Shown here piece by piece: positions 53,669 through 62,278 of a stretch of DNA of 64,000 nucleotides. The number at the start of each line of letters is the position of its first letter. Position 1 is the first letter of the stretch. The notes under the pieces were generated by a model. It was not told the DNA's origin, did not search any database, and was given only the letters and a program-made list of their open reading frames with translations. Location of the stretch: NCBI RefSeq assembly GCF_014873915.1, contig NZ_JADBEJ010000005.1, positions 2,914,001 to 2,978,000 of the forward strand, read 5' to 3'. This DNA comes from Amycolatopsis roodepoortensis (GTDB lineage: Bacteria > Actinomycetota > Actinomycetes > Mycobacteriales > Pseudonocardiaceae). The position numbers and the translations under genes were made by a program.

Positions 53669-54448
53669 ATGAGCACGAGCAGAGCGGTGGCCTGGGAGGG
53701 TTTCTTCAACACCAGGGACCTCGGCGGACTACCCACCAAATCCGGTGCCACGACGCGTCATGGCGCGTTCTTCAGGGCGGCGGACCTCCGTTTCGTCACG
53801 GAGACGGGTTGGGCCCAAGCGCGCGAGTGCGGTGTCCGCACGGTGATCGACCTCCGCAACGCGGACGAGATCCGGCCTACGGAAACGCCGCTCACGGCCC
53901 AGGCGGGCTCGGCACAGTTCACCGCCGCCTCGGAAGGTCCCGCCATCCCGACAGGCGTCGACCGGATCGAAGTCCCGCTCGACGACATCGACGACATCGG
54001 GTTCTGGCAGCACGTCAACCGTGAGCGGCTCAACGGCTCCCCGCTCTATTACCCCGTCTTCCTCCAGCGCAAAGCCGAGCGTTGCGCGGCCGTCGTCAAG
54101 GCGATCGCCCGCACGGATCCCGGTGGTGTCCTGTTCCACTGCGGCGCCGGCCGGGACCGGACCGGGCTCGTCGCTCTTTTGTTGCTCGCGCTGGCCGATG
54201 TCGAACCCCAGGCGATCGCCGCGGACTACACCATGTCCGCCGAAGCCCTCAAAGCCCTGTTCGCAGCCATGGGAACCGCCGACCAAGGACCGTCCATCCA
54301 GGCCGCCCTCGCTGATCGGGACACCACGGCCGAAGAGGCCGTCATCGCGACCCTCGACGGATTCGATGTCGAGCGGTACTTGCTCGGCGCCGGCGTCACC
54401 GGCGACGAACTCGGCAGTGTTCGCGACCGGATGATCGAACGAGCCTGA
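53669..54448 (+). CDS. Tyrosine-protein phosphatase (PtpB/Y-phosphatase 3 type)
   Basis: A 259-residue protein from ATG 53669: FNTRDLGGLPTKSG at the N-terminus and the catalytic loop FHCGAGRDRTGLVALLLL (Cys-x5-Arg). The C-terminal helices (AIAADYTMSAEALKALFAAMG) are typical of actinobacterial tyrosine/phosphoinositide phosphatases. Its 3' third is duplicated in decayed form at 58497-58702. Confidence 0.9.
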   Translation: MSTSRAVAWEGFFNTRDLGGLPTKSGATTRHGAFFRAADLRFVTETGWAQARECGVRTVIDLRNADEIRPTETPLTAQAGSAQFTAASEGPAIPTGVDRIEVPLDDIDDIGFWQHVNRERLNGSPLYYPVFLQRKAERCAAVVKAIARTDPGGVLFHCGAGRDRTGLVALLLLALADVEPQAIAADYTMSAEALKALFAAMGTADQGPSIQAALADRDTTAEEAVIATLDGFDVERYLLGAGVTGDELGSVRDRMIERA

Positions 54449-54449
54449 A

Positions 54450-54508
54450 TCATCCGTCGTCGTCGGGAAGCCGGTCGAGGACATCGAGCTCGGCATCGGT
54501 GAGCGTCC
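54450..54508 (-). pseudogene. marR 3' remnant (partial copy of the gene at 58704)
   Basis: The minus strand reads LTDAELDV then LDRLPDDDG and a stop. It corresponds to the last 26 or so codons of the intact MarR gene at 58704-59168, with 24 nt missing internally. The convergent spacing to the phosphatase stop is the same at both loci. Confidence 0.75.
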
Positions 54509-54670
54509 GACATCCCGGACGCCGGTTACTTCATCCCGCCGCTGACCACGGTCGACCAGGAGTTCGCGGAGGTGGGGCGGCGTTGCGTTCATCGGCTGCT
54601 CCAGCAGATCCCTCACCAGGCGCACGGCGCGGGACCCGGCAGAGCAAGGTCGGTTCTTGAGCCGAAAGTC
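54509..54670 (+). pseudogene. LacI-family regulator C-terminal remnant
   Basis: It reads DIPDAGYFIPPLTTVDQEFAEVGRRCVHRLLQQI, the conserved C-terminal region of LacI regulators, starting directly at the end of the marR remnant. There is no start, and the sequence becomes unrelated after LLQQI. The following 380 nt to 55050 contain no recognised gene. Confidence 0.6.
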
Positions 54671-55050
54671 AAACGTGTCGTGTTCGTGGGGGTCGGCGGT
54701 GGGGCGAAGGTCGTGGGTGGCATTTCGGGTTGTAAGACAACTTGTCCACTCACGACCCTCGCATCCAAATGCCCCACATGCCTCCGCCGTCACAACCGCA
54801 ACAATCCATAATGGACAGACAGGGACGCGTCCCGCGGTCGCCGACAAGAATCCACTGGTCGACTGGTTGATCAACTCAAGCTAAGCGACCTTTACCCCCA
54901 GGCGCCCGATGACGTGCGCCGAAGGCGTTCTGCTCAGGCTTTCTCGGTGCACGTCCGAGAAAACTCGCTCTCGTGTCCTAATCGGGCCAAGCGGTGGGCA
55001 TGTGCAGCGCTTCGCGGGGAAGAATGCTCATCCTGTTCGGATGTACTCGG

Positions 55051-55365
55051 TTACGCGAGCCATTTGGTACGACCGGACGCGACATCCGCCAGATATTCCT
55101 CGACGGGAATCGCTGTGGGCGGGTAGTGGGCAGTCGACCCGTCCTTTGGCACGAGAAGCACGCTCGGAGCCAGGGCGTAGTTCACATCGCCGGAGTTGAT
55201 GAAGTGTTCCGAAGCGAAAGGGACCGTCCATGCAGTAGGGTATTCCTCGATCAGTTCTTCCCGCACAACGATTTCGCCCAGTTCGTCGTCGCGCAGATCC
55301 TCGCCGTAGTAGTCGCGAAGCGCAGTGCGCGCCTGCTCGATGGCATCAGCTCGACTGACCTCCAT
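55051..55365 (-). CDS. YrhB/Imm35-type immunity protein
   Basis: A 104-residue protein; ATG 55365 has AAGGAGAGG at good spacing (ATG 55380, overlapping the toxin stop, is the alternative). It contains AIEQARTALRDYYGEDL, then PTAWTVPFASEHFINSGDVNYALAPSVLLVPKDG, which fits the YrhB/Imm35 family. It lies directly after the toxin gene and is expected to bind and block the toxin's C-terminal domain in the producing cell. Confidence 0.72.
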   Translation of the reverse strand: MEVSRADAIEQARTALRDYYGEDLRDDELGEIVVREELIEEYPTAWTVPFASEHFINSGDVNYALAPSVLLVPKDGSTAHYPPTAIPVEEYLADVASGRTKWLA

Positions 55366-55376
55366 GAACCTCTCCT

Positions 55377-58013
55377 TCATTTGTACCTCAGCAGGGACAC
55401 ATTGGTGACGTTAGGCTCCAGCGTGGCGAGCCGGCCGGTCTGACCGTCCAGGAAGACGATACCGTTCCGGTCATTTACGACGTTGAAGACATGGGCCGTT
55501 CCGTTCGGCCTGGAGATGTAGACGACACCGCGTGCTCCTTCTCCAGCAGACCGCATCTGCCTGATCACGTCATCGTATCCCGTCGTGGGTTTCCACTGCC
55601 CTCCCAACCGCTCAGCGACCTTCTTCATCGGGACCGGCCCCGACGTCTTGCCGGCGATGACCGGTAGCCCTCGATAGGTCAATGCTCGCTCGACGGCTAC
55701 GACACAACGCGTGCAATTCTGCTTATGGTATCGGCTTCCGGTCCAATAATTCCGTGCGTTGACTCGTTGGACCCCGGGGTACTGGCGGCGTAGCAGCTGC
55801 CGCGCGATTCCCGCCTCCACGCTCGCGTGGTGAATCGCGGGTTCAGAGACTCCACCGCCTGGGATGTTGAAATCCTGCCATCGGCGAGGCAGAGCTTTTC
55901 GCGCCCCGGACTTGCTCTGGTTGGCGCTGATCGGATGAGAACCCGGCATCCTGGCGCCCGGCGAACCGGGCCCGGACTGTGTCGAGCGTGCAGGCGGGGA
56001 GGCTGTCCTCGCTGTGCGAGGTATCTGTGTGGCCGGGACGGCACGGACCTGATTCGACGGTGTGACCGATCGGCTTCCGAGCGGCTTTACGGTCTCGCCT
56101 TTACTTAGGCCTTTCGGAACCTGCGCTGCGGCACCACCGATTTCCTCCGCGGCTCTCCCGAGCCTGCCGACGCGTCCGACCGGAACCACGTTCGCCGCAG
56201 TCAGTGCGGACTCTACGACGAAGTCACCGCAGTTCTTACCGGCACCGATGCAGTCCTTACCCGTTCCGTAGACATTCCCCAGCCCCATGTTGACGGTCCC
56301 GTCGACGGCGAGGGCGGCGGTGCCGGCGAGGGCTCTGCCTACTTGGGCGCCGTCCACCTGACCGTTCGGGGCGACGCGTTGCCATTGTCGTTCCAGGTCC
56401 TCGTAGTTGGTCTGGAACTGGGCCTTGGGGTGGAAGATGGTGACCTTGCGGCCGTCGGCCGTGCTGGTCCCCTTCTCCACTTCCCAGCCATCGCGGAGTT
56501 TCGCGGCCACGTCGGCCCGAAGGGCCCCCGGTGAGACCGCGACGAGTTTTCCGTCCTTCGTGGAACCCACCGAGATGCCGGGGTGCTTGCCGCCCGGCAG
56601 TTTTTGCCAGTCGTCGACCTCGATGTTCTTGCGCTGGGTCACGATCTCCTTGTCGGGGGCGGTGGCGAAGTCGGCCTCCACCGACTTGGGCGGGTGGAGG
56701 AAGTCCTTCGGCGCGACGACCGCCGACTGCAGCGACTTGGCGTCGGTGACCCGGAGGTTCCCATCGGGCAGCCGCTCCACCACCTGCGCCCTGCGGGCAC
56801 CGACTTCCTTGCCCCGCGTGGCGTCGATGTAATCCAACTGCCCTTGCGCGATCCGGGCCTCCTCCGCCAGCTTCCGCCGCTTGTCCGCTGTGCCCGGCGC
56901 CCCGCCTCGCTGGCTTTCCCCGTATGCCGACCACGCGGGCACGTGCTGCTGATACTCCCGGAGCTTCTTGTCCTCCTCAGCCTGACGGCGTTGCGCCTGG
57001 CGGGTCTGCTGCTGCTCCAGCCGCCGCACCTCGGCCTGGGCTGCTGCGGCCTGCCGTCCTCTTCGGACGAGGGCGTCGCCGCCGGTCACCGCCGATCCGG
57101 GGCTCACCGTCAACCGGTCCGCCTTCTCCCGCGCGGCCTCCAGCTGACGCTTCAACCCCGTCCCGGGCGAACCGCCACGCTGGGCTTCCCCGTACGCCTT
57201 CCACGCGGGCACATGCTGCTGATACTCCCGGAGCTTATTGTCCTCCTCAGCCTTGCGGCGCGCGTCCTGCTGCGACTTCTGCTTCTCCAACCGCCCGACC
57301 TCAGCCGTCTGCCCCTTCTCCCGCGCCGCCTCCAGCTGACGTTTCAACCCCGTCCCGGGCGAACCGCCGCGCTGGCTCTCCGTGTAGTCCCTCTGCCTGC
57401 TCTCGGCCCGCCGCTTGTCCTCTTGCTGCTGGCGCCGCTCGGCGGCATTCGCGGAACTACCGCTATTGGACTTCCCGCTCTTCTTCTCATCCAACTTCTG
57501 CTGACGCCGCTCAGCAGAATTCGCCGAACCGCTATGACTCCCCGCCACACGCCTCGACGCCTTCTTCCTGTCCTCCTTCTCCTGACGCCGCTCGGCGGCA
57601 TTCGCCGAACTACCGCTATTGGACTTCCCGCTCTTCTTCTCATCCAACTTCTGCTGACGCCGCTCAGCAGAATTCGCCGAACCACTATGACTCCCCGCCA
57701 CACGCCTCGACGCCTTCTTCTTATCCTCCTTCTCCTGACGCCGCTCGGCGGCATTCGCCGAGCCGCTATGGCTCCCCGACACCCGCTTCGACGCCTTCTT
57801 CCTGTCGTCTTTCTGCTGCCGGTGCTCCGCGGCATTCGCCGAACCGCCGTTGTTCGCGCTACTCGCCTTCTTGGCAGGCGCGCTGGGCGTTCCCGCCGTG
57901 TCCCTCGGTTCCGCCTGGGCCTGCGCCGTGCCGAGCAGACCGAACGCCGCGACCACGACACCACCGGACACCGAATAAAGAATCGCTCTCGAAAGATCCA
58001 CTCCTTTGGTCAC
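55377..58013 (-). CDS. Secreted polymorphic toxin with C-terminal papain-like (Tox-PL) domain
   Basis: An 878-residue protein; GTG 58013 has GGGAGGA 7 nt upstream. A signal-like hydrophobic segment (ILYSVSGGVVVAAFGLLG, AQAQA) starts it. Residues about 50-330 are a long, highly charged region of Ser-Ala-Asn-Ala-Ala-Glu-Arg-Arg repeats and GGSPGTGLKRQLEAAREK repeats, probably coiled coil. A middle domain (about 380-560) and a Pro/Ser linker lead to the C-terminal toxin: NCTRCVVAVERAL (Cys), GTAHVFNVVNDRNG (His) and FLDGQTG (Asp), the papain-like triad of Tox-PL deamidase/protease domains. Confidence 0.78.
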   Translation of the reverse strand: MTKGVDLSRAILYSVSGGVVVAAFGLLGTAQAQAEPRDTAGTPSAPAKKASSANNGGSANAAEHRQQKDDRKKASKRVSGSHSGSANAAERRQEKEDKKKASRRVAGSHSGSANSAERRQQKLDEKKSGKSNSGSSANAAERRQEKEDRKKASRRVAGSHSGSANSAERRQQKLDEKKSGKSNSGSSANAAERRQQQEDKRRAESRQRDYTESQRGGSPGTGLKRQLEAAREKGQTAEVGRLEKQKSQQDARRKAEEDNKLREYQQHVPAWKAYGEAQRGGSPGTGLKRQLEAAREKADRLTVSPGSAVTGGDALVRRGRQAAAAQAEVRRLEQQQTRQAQRRQAEEDKKLREYQQHVPAWSAYGESQRGGAPGTADKRRKLAEEARIAQGQLDYIDATRGKEVGARRAQVVERLPDGNLRVTDAKSLQSAVVAPKDFLHPPKSVEADFATAPDKEIVTQRKNIEVDDWQKLPGGKHPGISVGSTKDGKLVAVSPGALRADVAAKLRDGWEVEKGTSTADGRKVTIFHPKAQFQTNYEDLERQWQRVAPNGQVDGAQVGRALAGTAALAVDGTVNMGLGNVYGTGKDCIGAGKNCGDFVVESALTAANVVPVGRVGRLGRAAEEIGGAAAQVPKGLSKGETVKPLGSRSVTPSNQVRAVPATQIPRTARTASPPARSTQSGPGSPGARMPGSHPISANQSKSGARKALPRRWQDFNIPGGGVSEPAIHHASVEAGIARQLLRRQYPGVQRVNARNYWTGSRYHKQNCTRCVVAVERALTYRGLPVIAGKTSGPVPMKKVAERLGGQWKPTTGYDDVIRQMRSAGEGARGVVYISRPNGTAHVFNVVNDRNGIVFLDGQTGRLATLEPNVTNVSLLRYK
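57454..57759 (-). repeat. Tandem 153-bp repeat in the toxin gene (two units)
   Basis: Units at 57454-57606 and 57607-57759 differ at only a few bases and each encodes 51 residues of the charged Ser/Ala/Glu/Arg repeat region. The length is a multiple of three, so the unit number can change without breaking the frame. Confidence 0.85.
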
Positions 58014-58046
58014 CAATTCCTCCCATCGCGTGCTGTGCGCCGCCAC

Positions 58047-58371
58047 GTCACGCGGTGGCGATCACACGGCGAGGAGGGTGCCACCAGCTGGTTCAGCGAG
58101 GATTCATTCCGGGTACATTCCGCGCGACGCCATCGCGATCATCGCAACGCTGCGGAAAGTCCCCCATGCGCCCCAGGTAGACGGAAAGACGCTCAGTATC
58201 GCGCGCAACCCGGTGGGTCGGCCGCCGGCGAGGTCTCAGCGCCCACCTGCTCCGGCGCCGCCTTCCACGACCGGCGGCAAGAACAACGGCTCGCGGCCGC
58301 CTTTTTCAATGGTGAATCACCGGTCGGCCTGCTCGATCCGGCCGGCGTCATTGGTCTCGGACTCCCCGCCC
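58047..58371. other. Non-coding stretch upstream of the toxin gene
   Basis: About 325 nt between the toxin start and the LuxR remnant. It must contain the toxin promoter. No gene, repeat or RNA was recognised. Confidence 0.4.
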
Positions 58372-58496
58372 GTCATCCATGCCGCGAGTTGCGCGATCGG
58401 TGAAGCCGAGTTCGGCCAGGCTGCGCTCGACAGGGCCATCGGCGGTGCGCTGGGCGATCACCAGCCGGGCAGCGATCTCCTTGCCGGACAGGCGAC
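58372..58496 (-). pseudogene. LuxR-type HTH remnant
   Basis: The minus strand reads LSGKEIAARLVIAQRTADGPVERSLAELGFTDRATRG, the C-terminal HTH of a LuxR/GerE regulator, with no upstream body. It abuts the phosphatase remnant. Confidence 0.65.
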
Positions 58497-58702
58497 CTGC
58501 GGCGCCGGCCGGCGACCGGACCGGCTCGTCGCTTTTCTGTCGCACGCGCCGGCCGATGTCGAACCCCAGGCGATCGCCGCGGACTACATCATGTCCGCCG
58601 GAGCCCTGCCCTCGACGGATTCGATGTCCGAGCGGTACTTGCTCAGCGCCGGCGTCACCAGAGACTAACTCGGCAGTGTTCGCGATGATCGAGCGAGCCT
58701 GA
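58497..58702 (+). pseudogene. Tyrosine phosphatase 3' remnant (partial copy of 53669-54448)
   Basis: It matches the phosphatase from its catalytic loop (CGAGR codons) to the stop, with frame-breaking differences and a deletion of about 90-100 nt in the middle. The stop and the next bases (TGAATCATCC) are the same as at 54446, continuing into the MarR gene. Confidence 0.85.
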
Positions 58703-58703
58703 A

Positions 58704-59168
58704 TCATCCGACGTCGTCGGGGAGCCGGTCGAGGACCCGCTCGAGCGCGGGTCCGATGACATCGAGCTCGGTATCAGTGAGCGCACCGATGAAATATCGC
58801 CGGACAGCGGCGACGTGGGCGGGAGCGGCGGCGACGATGGCCTTCCGGCCCGCCTCGGTGAGCCGCACCATCGACCCGCGCGCGTCCTCGTCGCACTCCT
58901 CGCGGACGACGAGGCCACGCTTCTCCATCCGGATGACCTGGTGGGAGATCCGGCTGCGTTCCCAGCTCACCATCCGGCCGAGATCACGCGCCCGCAGCAC
59001 CCCGTCCGGCGCCTCCGAAAGTGGCACCAGCAGGGTGTACTCCGCGGCGGACAGCCCCGCGTCCTGGACCAGCTGGCGCTCCAGCACCGCGGTCAGCCGC
59101 GGCAGCACGCCGATCATCCCGCGCCACACGCGTGCCTCCCGCTCGTCGAGCCAGCGCGCCTCACCCAT
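58704..59168 (-). CDS. MarR-family transcriptional regulator
   Basis: A 154-residue winged-helix protein: QDAGLSAAEYTLLVPLSEAPDGVLRARDLGRMVSWERSRISHQVIRMEKRGLVVREECDEDARGSMVRLTEAGRKAI. It is divergent from the isochorismatase-like gene, and a 17-bp perfect inverted repeat lies between them, so it probably represses both. The C-terminus has a decayed copy at 54450-54508. Confidence 0.9.
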   Translation of the reverse strand: MGEARWLDEREARVWRGMIGVLPRLTAVLERQLVQDAGLSAAEYTLLVPLSEAPDGVLRARDLGRMVSWERSRISHQVIRMEKRGLVVREECDEDARGSMVRLTEAGRKAIVAAAPAHVAAVRRYFIGALTDTELDVIGPALERVLDRLPDDVG

Positions 59169-59245
59169 GAGCGGTCAGGGGCGCCGGACGACCCGACCGC
59201 CCTTTTTCGATCCCTGCGTGCACCATCCGCGGAGCCTACCAACAA

Positions 59246-59290
59246 TGTTGACGCGTCTACAAAAGTCGAGTAGTTGTAGACGCGTCAACA
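59246..59290. promoter_or_regulatory. MarR operator candidate: long perfect inverted repeat
   Basis: TGTTGACGCGTCTACAA (59246-59262), an 11-nt spacer, then its exact reverse complement TTGTAGACGCGTCAACA (59274-59290). Each arm is itself built on TTGACGCGTC. The position between divergent marR and hydrolase genes strongly suggests the regulator's site. Confidence 0.75.
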
Positions 59291-59343
59291 AAACGGGAAC
59301 GTCGCTCCGGTCCGCTGCTCCACACACGAGAAGGAGATCCACC

Positions 59344-59994
59344 ATGAGCGCCAAGAAGACCGGGCTCGATGCCTTGCTGACCCCGGAGGAGAGCGTCCTC
59401 GTGCTGATCGACCATCAGCCGTTCCAGTTCGCCGGCCTCAACAGCCACGAGCCGACGATGGTCGTCAACAACGCCGTCGGGCTCGCGAAGACCGGCAAGG
59501 CGTTCGGCATCCCGACGATCCTGACCACGGTCATGGAGGAGCGCGGCGGCAACCTGATCCAGGGGCTGCAGGACGTCTTCCCCGGCCAGAAGCCGATCAA
59601 CCGGACGCTCATCAACACCTGGGAGGACGGCCGCGTGGTGGACGCCGTCAGGGCGACCGGGCGCAAGAAGCTGATCATCGCCGGGCTCTGGACGGAGATC
59701 TGCGTTGCCATGCCCGCGATCCAGGCCCTCGACGACGACTACGCCGTCTACGTCGTGACCGATGCCTGCGGCGGAGTGTCGGTCGAAGCGCACGACATGG
59801 CCGTGCGGCGCATGGTCCAGGCGGGCGTGGTGCCGATGACCTGGGTCGCTGTGCAGGCCGAGCTGCAGCGTGACTGGGCTCGCGAAGCGACCATCCCGGC
59901 GCTCGTGGAGATCGCCGCGCAGCACCAAGGCGGTACCGGAGTCGCCTTCGCCTGGGAGACGCAACTGCTCAACACGCCCGCCACCACCGCCTAG
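59344..59994 (+). CDS. Isochorismatase-family hydrolase (YcaC-like)
   Basis: A 216-residue cysteine hydrolase from ATG 59344 with AGAAGGAGA upstream. VLIDHQPFQF carries the catalytic Asp; the conserved Lys is probably in GRKKLIIAGLWTEICV, which also has the catalytic Cys. Members hydrolyse isochorismate-like or amide substrates. Divergent MarR control suggests induction by an aromatic or oxidant signal. Confidence 0.88.
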   Translation: MSAKKTGLDALLTPEESVLVLIDHQPFQFAGLNSHEPTMVVNNAVGLAKTGKAFGIPTILTTVMEERGGNLIQGLQDVFPGQKPINRTLINTWEDGRVVDAVRATGRKKLIIAGLWTEICVAMPAIQALDDDYAVYVVTDACGGVSVEAHDMAVRRMVQAGVVPMTWVAVQAELQRDWAREATIPALVEIAAQHQGGTGVAFAWETQLLNTPATTA

Positions 59995-60018
59995 CTCCGA
60001 GACAAGGAAGTGAGACCG

Positions 60019-60978
60019 ATGACCAGCCCCGCGACAACGAGCTGGCCGAGCCTTCGGGTATCGGACTGGACCCCCACCCGCGAGACCCTGCACATGTGGA
60101 CCCAGATCGTGGGCAAGATCCGCATGGCCCACGCTCCCCTGGTCAACCATTGGTGGCAGGTGACGCTTTATGTCAGCCCGCGCGGTTTGACGACCTCCGC
60201 GATCCCCTACCGCGCCGGAGCCTTCGAGATCGAGTTCGACTTCGTCGGCCACCGGCTCGAGGTCCGCGGCAGCGACGGCGGAGCCCTGAGCTTCCCGCTC
60301 CGGCCGATGCCGGTCGCCGAGTTCTACGCCCGGATCATGGACACGCTCGACCGGCTCGGGATCGAGGCGCCGATCCGGCCGCACCCCAACGAGGTCGAGC
60401 CCGCGATCCCCTTCGCCGAGGACCACACCCACGCCTCCTACGACGGCGAGGCGGCCGCCCTGTTCTGGCGTCAGCTGTTGCAGGCGAACCGGGTGATCGG
60501 CGAGTTCCGGTCGCATTTCGTCGGCAAGGTCAGTCCCGTGCATTTCTTCTGGGGAGCCATGGATCTCGCCTGCACCCGCTTCTCCGGGCGGACGGCCCCG
60601 CCACATCCCGGAGGAGCGCCCAACTGCGGCGACTGGGTCATGGTCGAGGGCTACTCCCGCGAACTGTCCAGCTGTGGGTTCTGGCCCGGTGGCGGCGAGG
60701 AAGGCGCCTTCTATTCCTACGCCTACCCGGAACCGGAGGGGTTCGCCGATCAGCCGATCGGCCCCGAAGGCGCGTACTTCAGCACGGAGTTCAAGCAGTT
60801 CCTGCTGCCGTACGAGGCCGCCCGCACCGCACCCGATCCCGACCGCGCCGTCGCCGAATTCCTCCACAGCACCTACGAAGCAGCCGCGAACCGCGGGAAC
60901 TGGGACCGCTCCGCACTGGAAGACGACCCCTTCCGCTGGCACGGAAACGCTACGAAGCAAGGAAACAGCGGCACCTGA
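60019..60978 (+). CDS. DUF5996 family protein
   Basis: A 319-residue protein from ATG 60019. It has the features of DUF5996 proteins: LHMWTQIVGKIRMAHAPLVNHWWQVTLYVSPRGLTT, SPVHFFWGAMDLACTRFSGR, CGDWVMVEGYSRE and CGFWPGGG. The function is unknown. It follows the isochorismatase gene by 24 nt and probably shares its transcript and MarR control. Confidence 0.85.
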   Translation: MTSPATTSWPSLRVSDWTPTRETLHMWTQIVGKIRMAHAPLVNHWWQVTLYVSPRGLTTSAIPYRAGAFEIEFDFVGHRLEVRGSDGGALSFPLRPMPVAEFYARIMDTLDRLGIEAPIRPHPNEVEPAIPFAEDHTHASYDGEAAALFWRQLLQANRVIGEFRSHFVGKVSPVHFFWGAMDLACTRFSGRTAPPHPGGAPNCGDWVMVEGYSRELSSCGFWPGGGEEGAFYSYAYPEPEGFADQPIGPEGAYFSTEFKQFLLPYEAARTAPDPDRAVAEFLHSTYEAAANRGNWDRSALEDDPFRWHGNATKQGNSGT

Positions 60979-61130
60979 GGGCTTAGTGTGGCTTCGCGCC
61001 CACGTCGTGCGGAAACGCGGCCCCGACTCGGTCGGCGAGCGCGTCCGGGTCCGCTCGCCACCGCGTAAACGGCAAGACCGCGATCGTGCCTCGAGTTGCC
61101 GGACCGCCGCCGCACGGGAATTCTCGACCT

Positions 61131-61685
61131 ATGACTGCCGTGACCATTCCCCGCCCTGTCGCCGGTGACGTCGTCGACCTCATCCTCGACGATCACCGCC
61201 TCTTCGAACAGCTCCTCCGTGATCTGCGGGACGCGACCGCGGACCGTGAAGGTGCCCGGGCCGCGCTGTCGGCGGCACTGATCGCCCACGGTGAGGCCGA
61301 AGAACAGGACGTCTATCCCGCCCTGCGGCGCAAGGACGCCATCGACGAACACGAGCAGGAACACGGAGAGGAGGAACACGCGGAAGGCAACCAGGCGCTG
61401 TTGAACCTGCTGGAATGCAAGGGCACCGACACCCAGAAGTTCGATGACGCGGTCGAGAAGCTGGCCGAGGCGCTGATGCACCACATCGGCGAGGAAGAAC
61501 AGACGATTCTCAACCCGGCGCGCACCGAGGTGAGCGAGAAGGTCCGGCAGGATCTGGGCACGGCGTGGGCCTCGCGCCGCAACGCCTTGCTCGACCAGGA
61601 CTGCGGTTCGATCGAGTTCGTCAAGAAGGTGGTGGCCCGGGCCGAAAAGTCCGGCTTGCTGTCCTCTGAGGACGACGATTCCTGA
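61131..61685 (+). CDS. Hemerythrin-like (HHE) domain protein
   Basis: A 184-residue helical protein from ATG 61131. Di-iron ligand pattern: LILDDHRLFEQLL, ALIAHGEAEEQDVYP, EHEQEHGEEEHAEGN and ALMHHIGEEEQTILNP. Such proteins bind oxygen, NO or iron in the cytoplasm. Confidence 0.88.
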   Translation: MTAVTIPRPVAGDVVDLILDDHRLFEQLLRDLRDATADREGARAALSAALIAHGEAEEQDVYPALRRKDAIDEHEQEHGEEEHAEGNQALLNLLECKGTDTQKFDDAVEKLAEALMHHIGEEEQTILNPARTEVSEKVRQDLGTAWASRRNALLDQDCGSIEFVKKVVARAEKSGLLSSEDDDS

Positions 61686-61813
61686 AGCCTGTCCCGAAAT
61701 CCAGGACGGGTGCCGCTCGCGGTCCGAGGTTGTCCTTGTCCCGGCTGGGTAACCCTTCTTCATTGCGCGATGTGTCCGAGTTTGTCGCCTACAACCGAAG
61801 GCGGGTGGGACGG

Positions 61814-62278
61814 ATGTCGACACGACCGGGGATTTCTCCGCGCAATGAGGCAAAGCCCTGCGACGTGGCCTACGACCTGGAAGCGACCCCGAGCCGGGAC
61901 GTACGTTCCGGAGTCCGCGATCTGCTGGTGCACTACAGCGGCCTCACCGTCGACGACGCGGTACTGGTGACCGACGAACTGGTCAGCAACGCCAACCGGC
62001 ACGGTGACGCGCCCCGAGCCTGCCGGCTGGAGCTGAGGGACGAGGGCAAGCGGCTGCTCATCGAGGTCGACGACTCCTCCTCGCACTAGCCACGAATCGG
62101 AACACCGCACGCGGGCGGCGGGCGCGGGCTGATCCTGGTCGACCGGCTCGCCACGACCTGGGGGGTGCGTAACCGAGGCGAGTACAAGACCGTCTGGGCG
62201 GAGCTGACCCTGGACCGTGACGGCAGCAGCGGCCACGCCCCGCATCTGAAAGCGGCACAGTCCTGGGCCAGCCCATGA
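61814..62278 (+). pseudogene. Anti-sigma regulatory ATPase broken by an in-frame amber stop
   Basis: From ATG 61814 the HATPase fold is clear (VRDLLVHYSGL, VTDELVSNANRHGD, the N box). A TAG at 62087-62089 follows DSSSH. After it the same frame continues PRIGTPHAGGGRGLILVDRLATTWGVRNRGEYKTVWAELTL to a TGA at 62276-62278, which overlaps the STAS gene start. The stop separates the N box from the G box, so the shortened product should not bind ATP. It could be a real mutation or a sequencing error. Confidence 0.78.

Noticed and set aside
57454..57759. CRISPR-like repeat array
   Set aside because: The repeats are in-frame coding units of 153 bp without spacers. No CRISPR array or cas gene was seen anywhere in the window.
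56583..58403. Long plus-strand open frame (606 codons) opposite the toxin gene
   Set aside because: Leu/Arg/Pro repeats mirror the toxin's repeat region; there is no start signal. The minus strand has a signal segment, an excellent ribosome site and the Tox-PL triad.
59257..60960. Minus-strand open frame (567 codons) opposite the isochorismatase and DUF5996 genes
   Set aside because: It spans two well-supported plus-strand genes and the MarR operator, and shows no domain.
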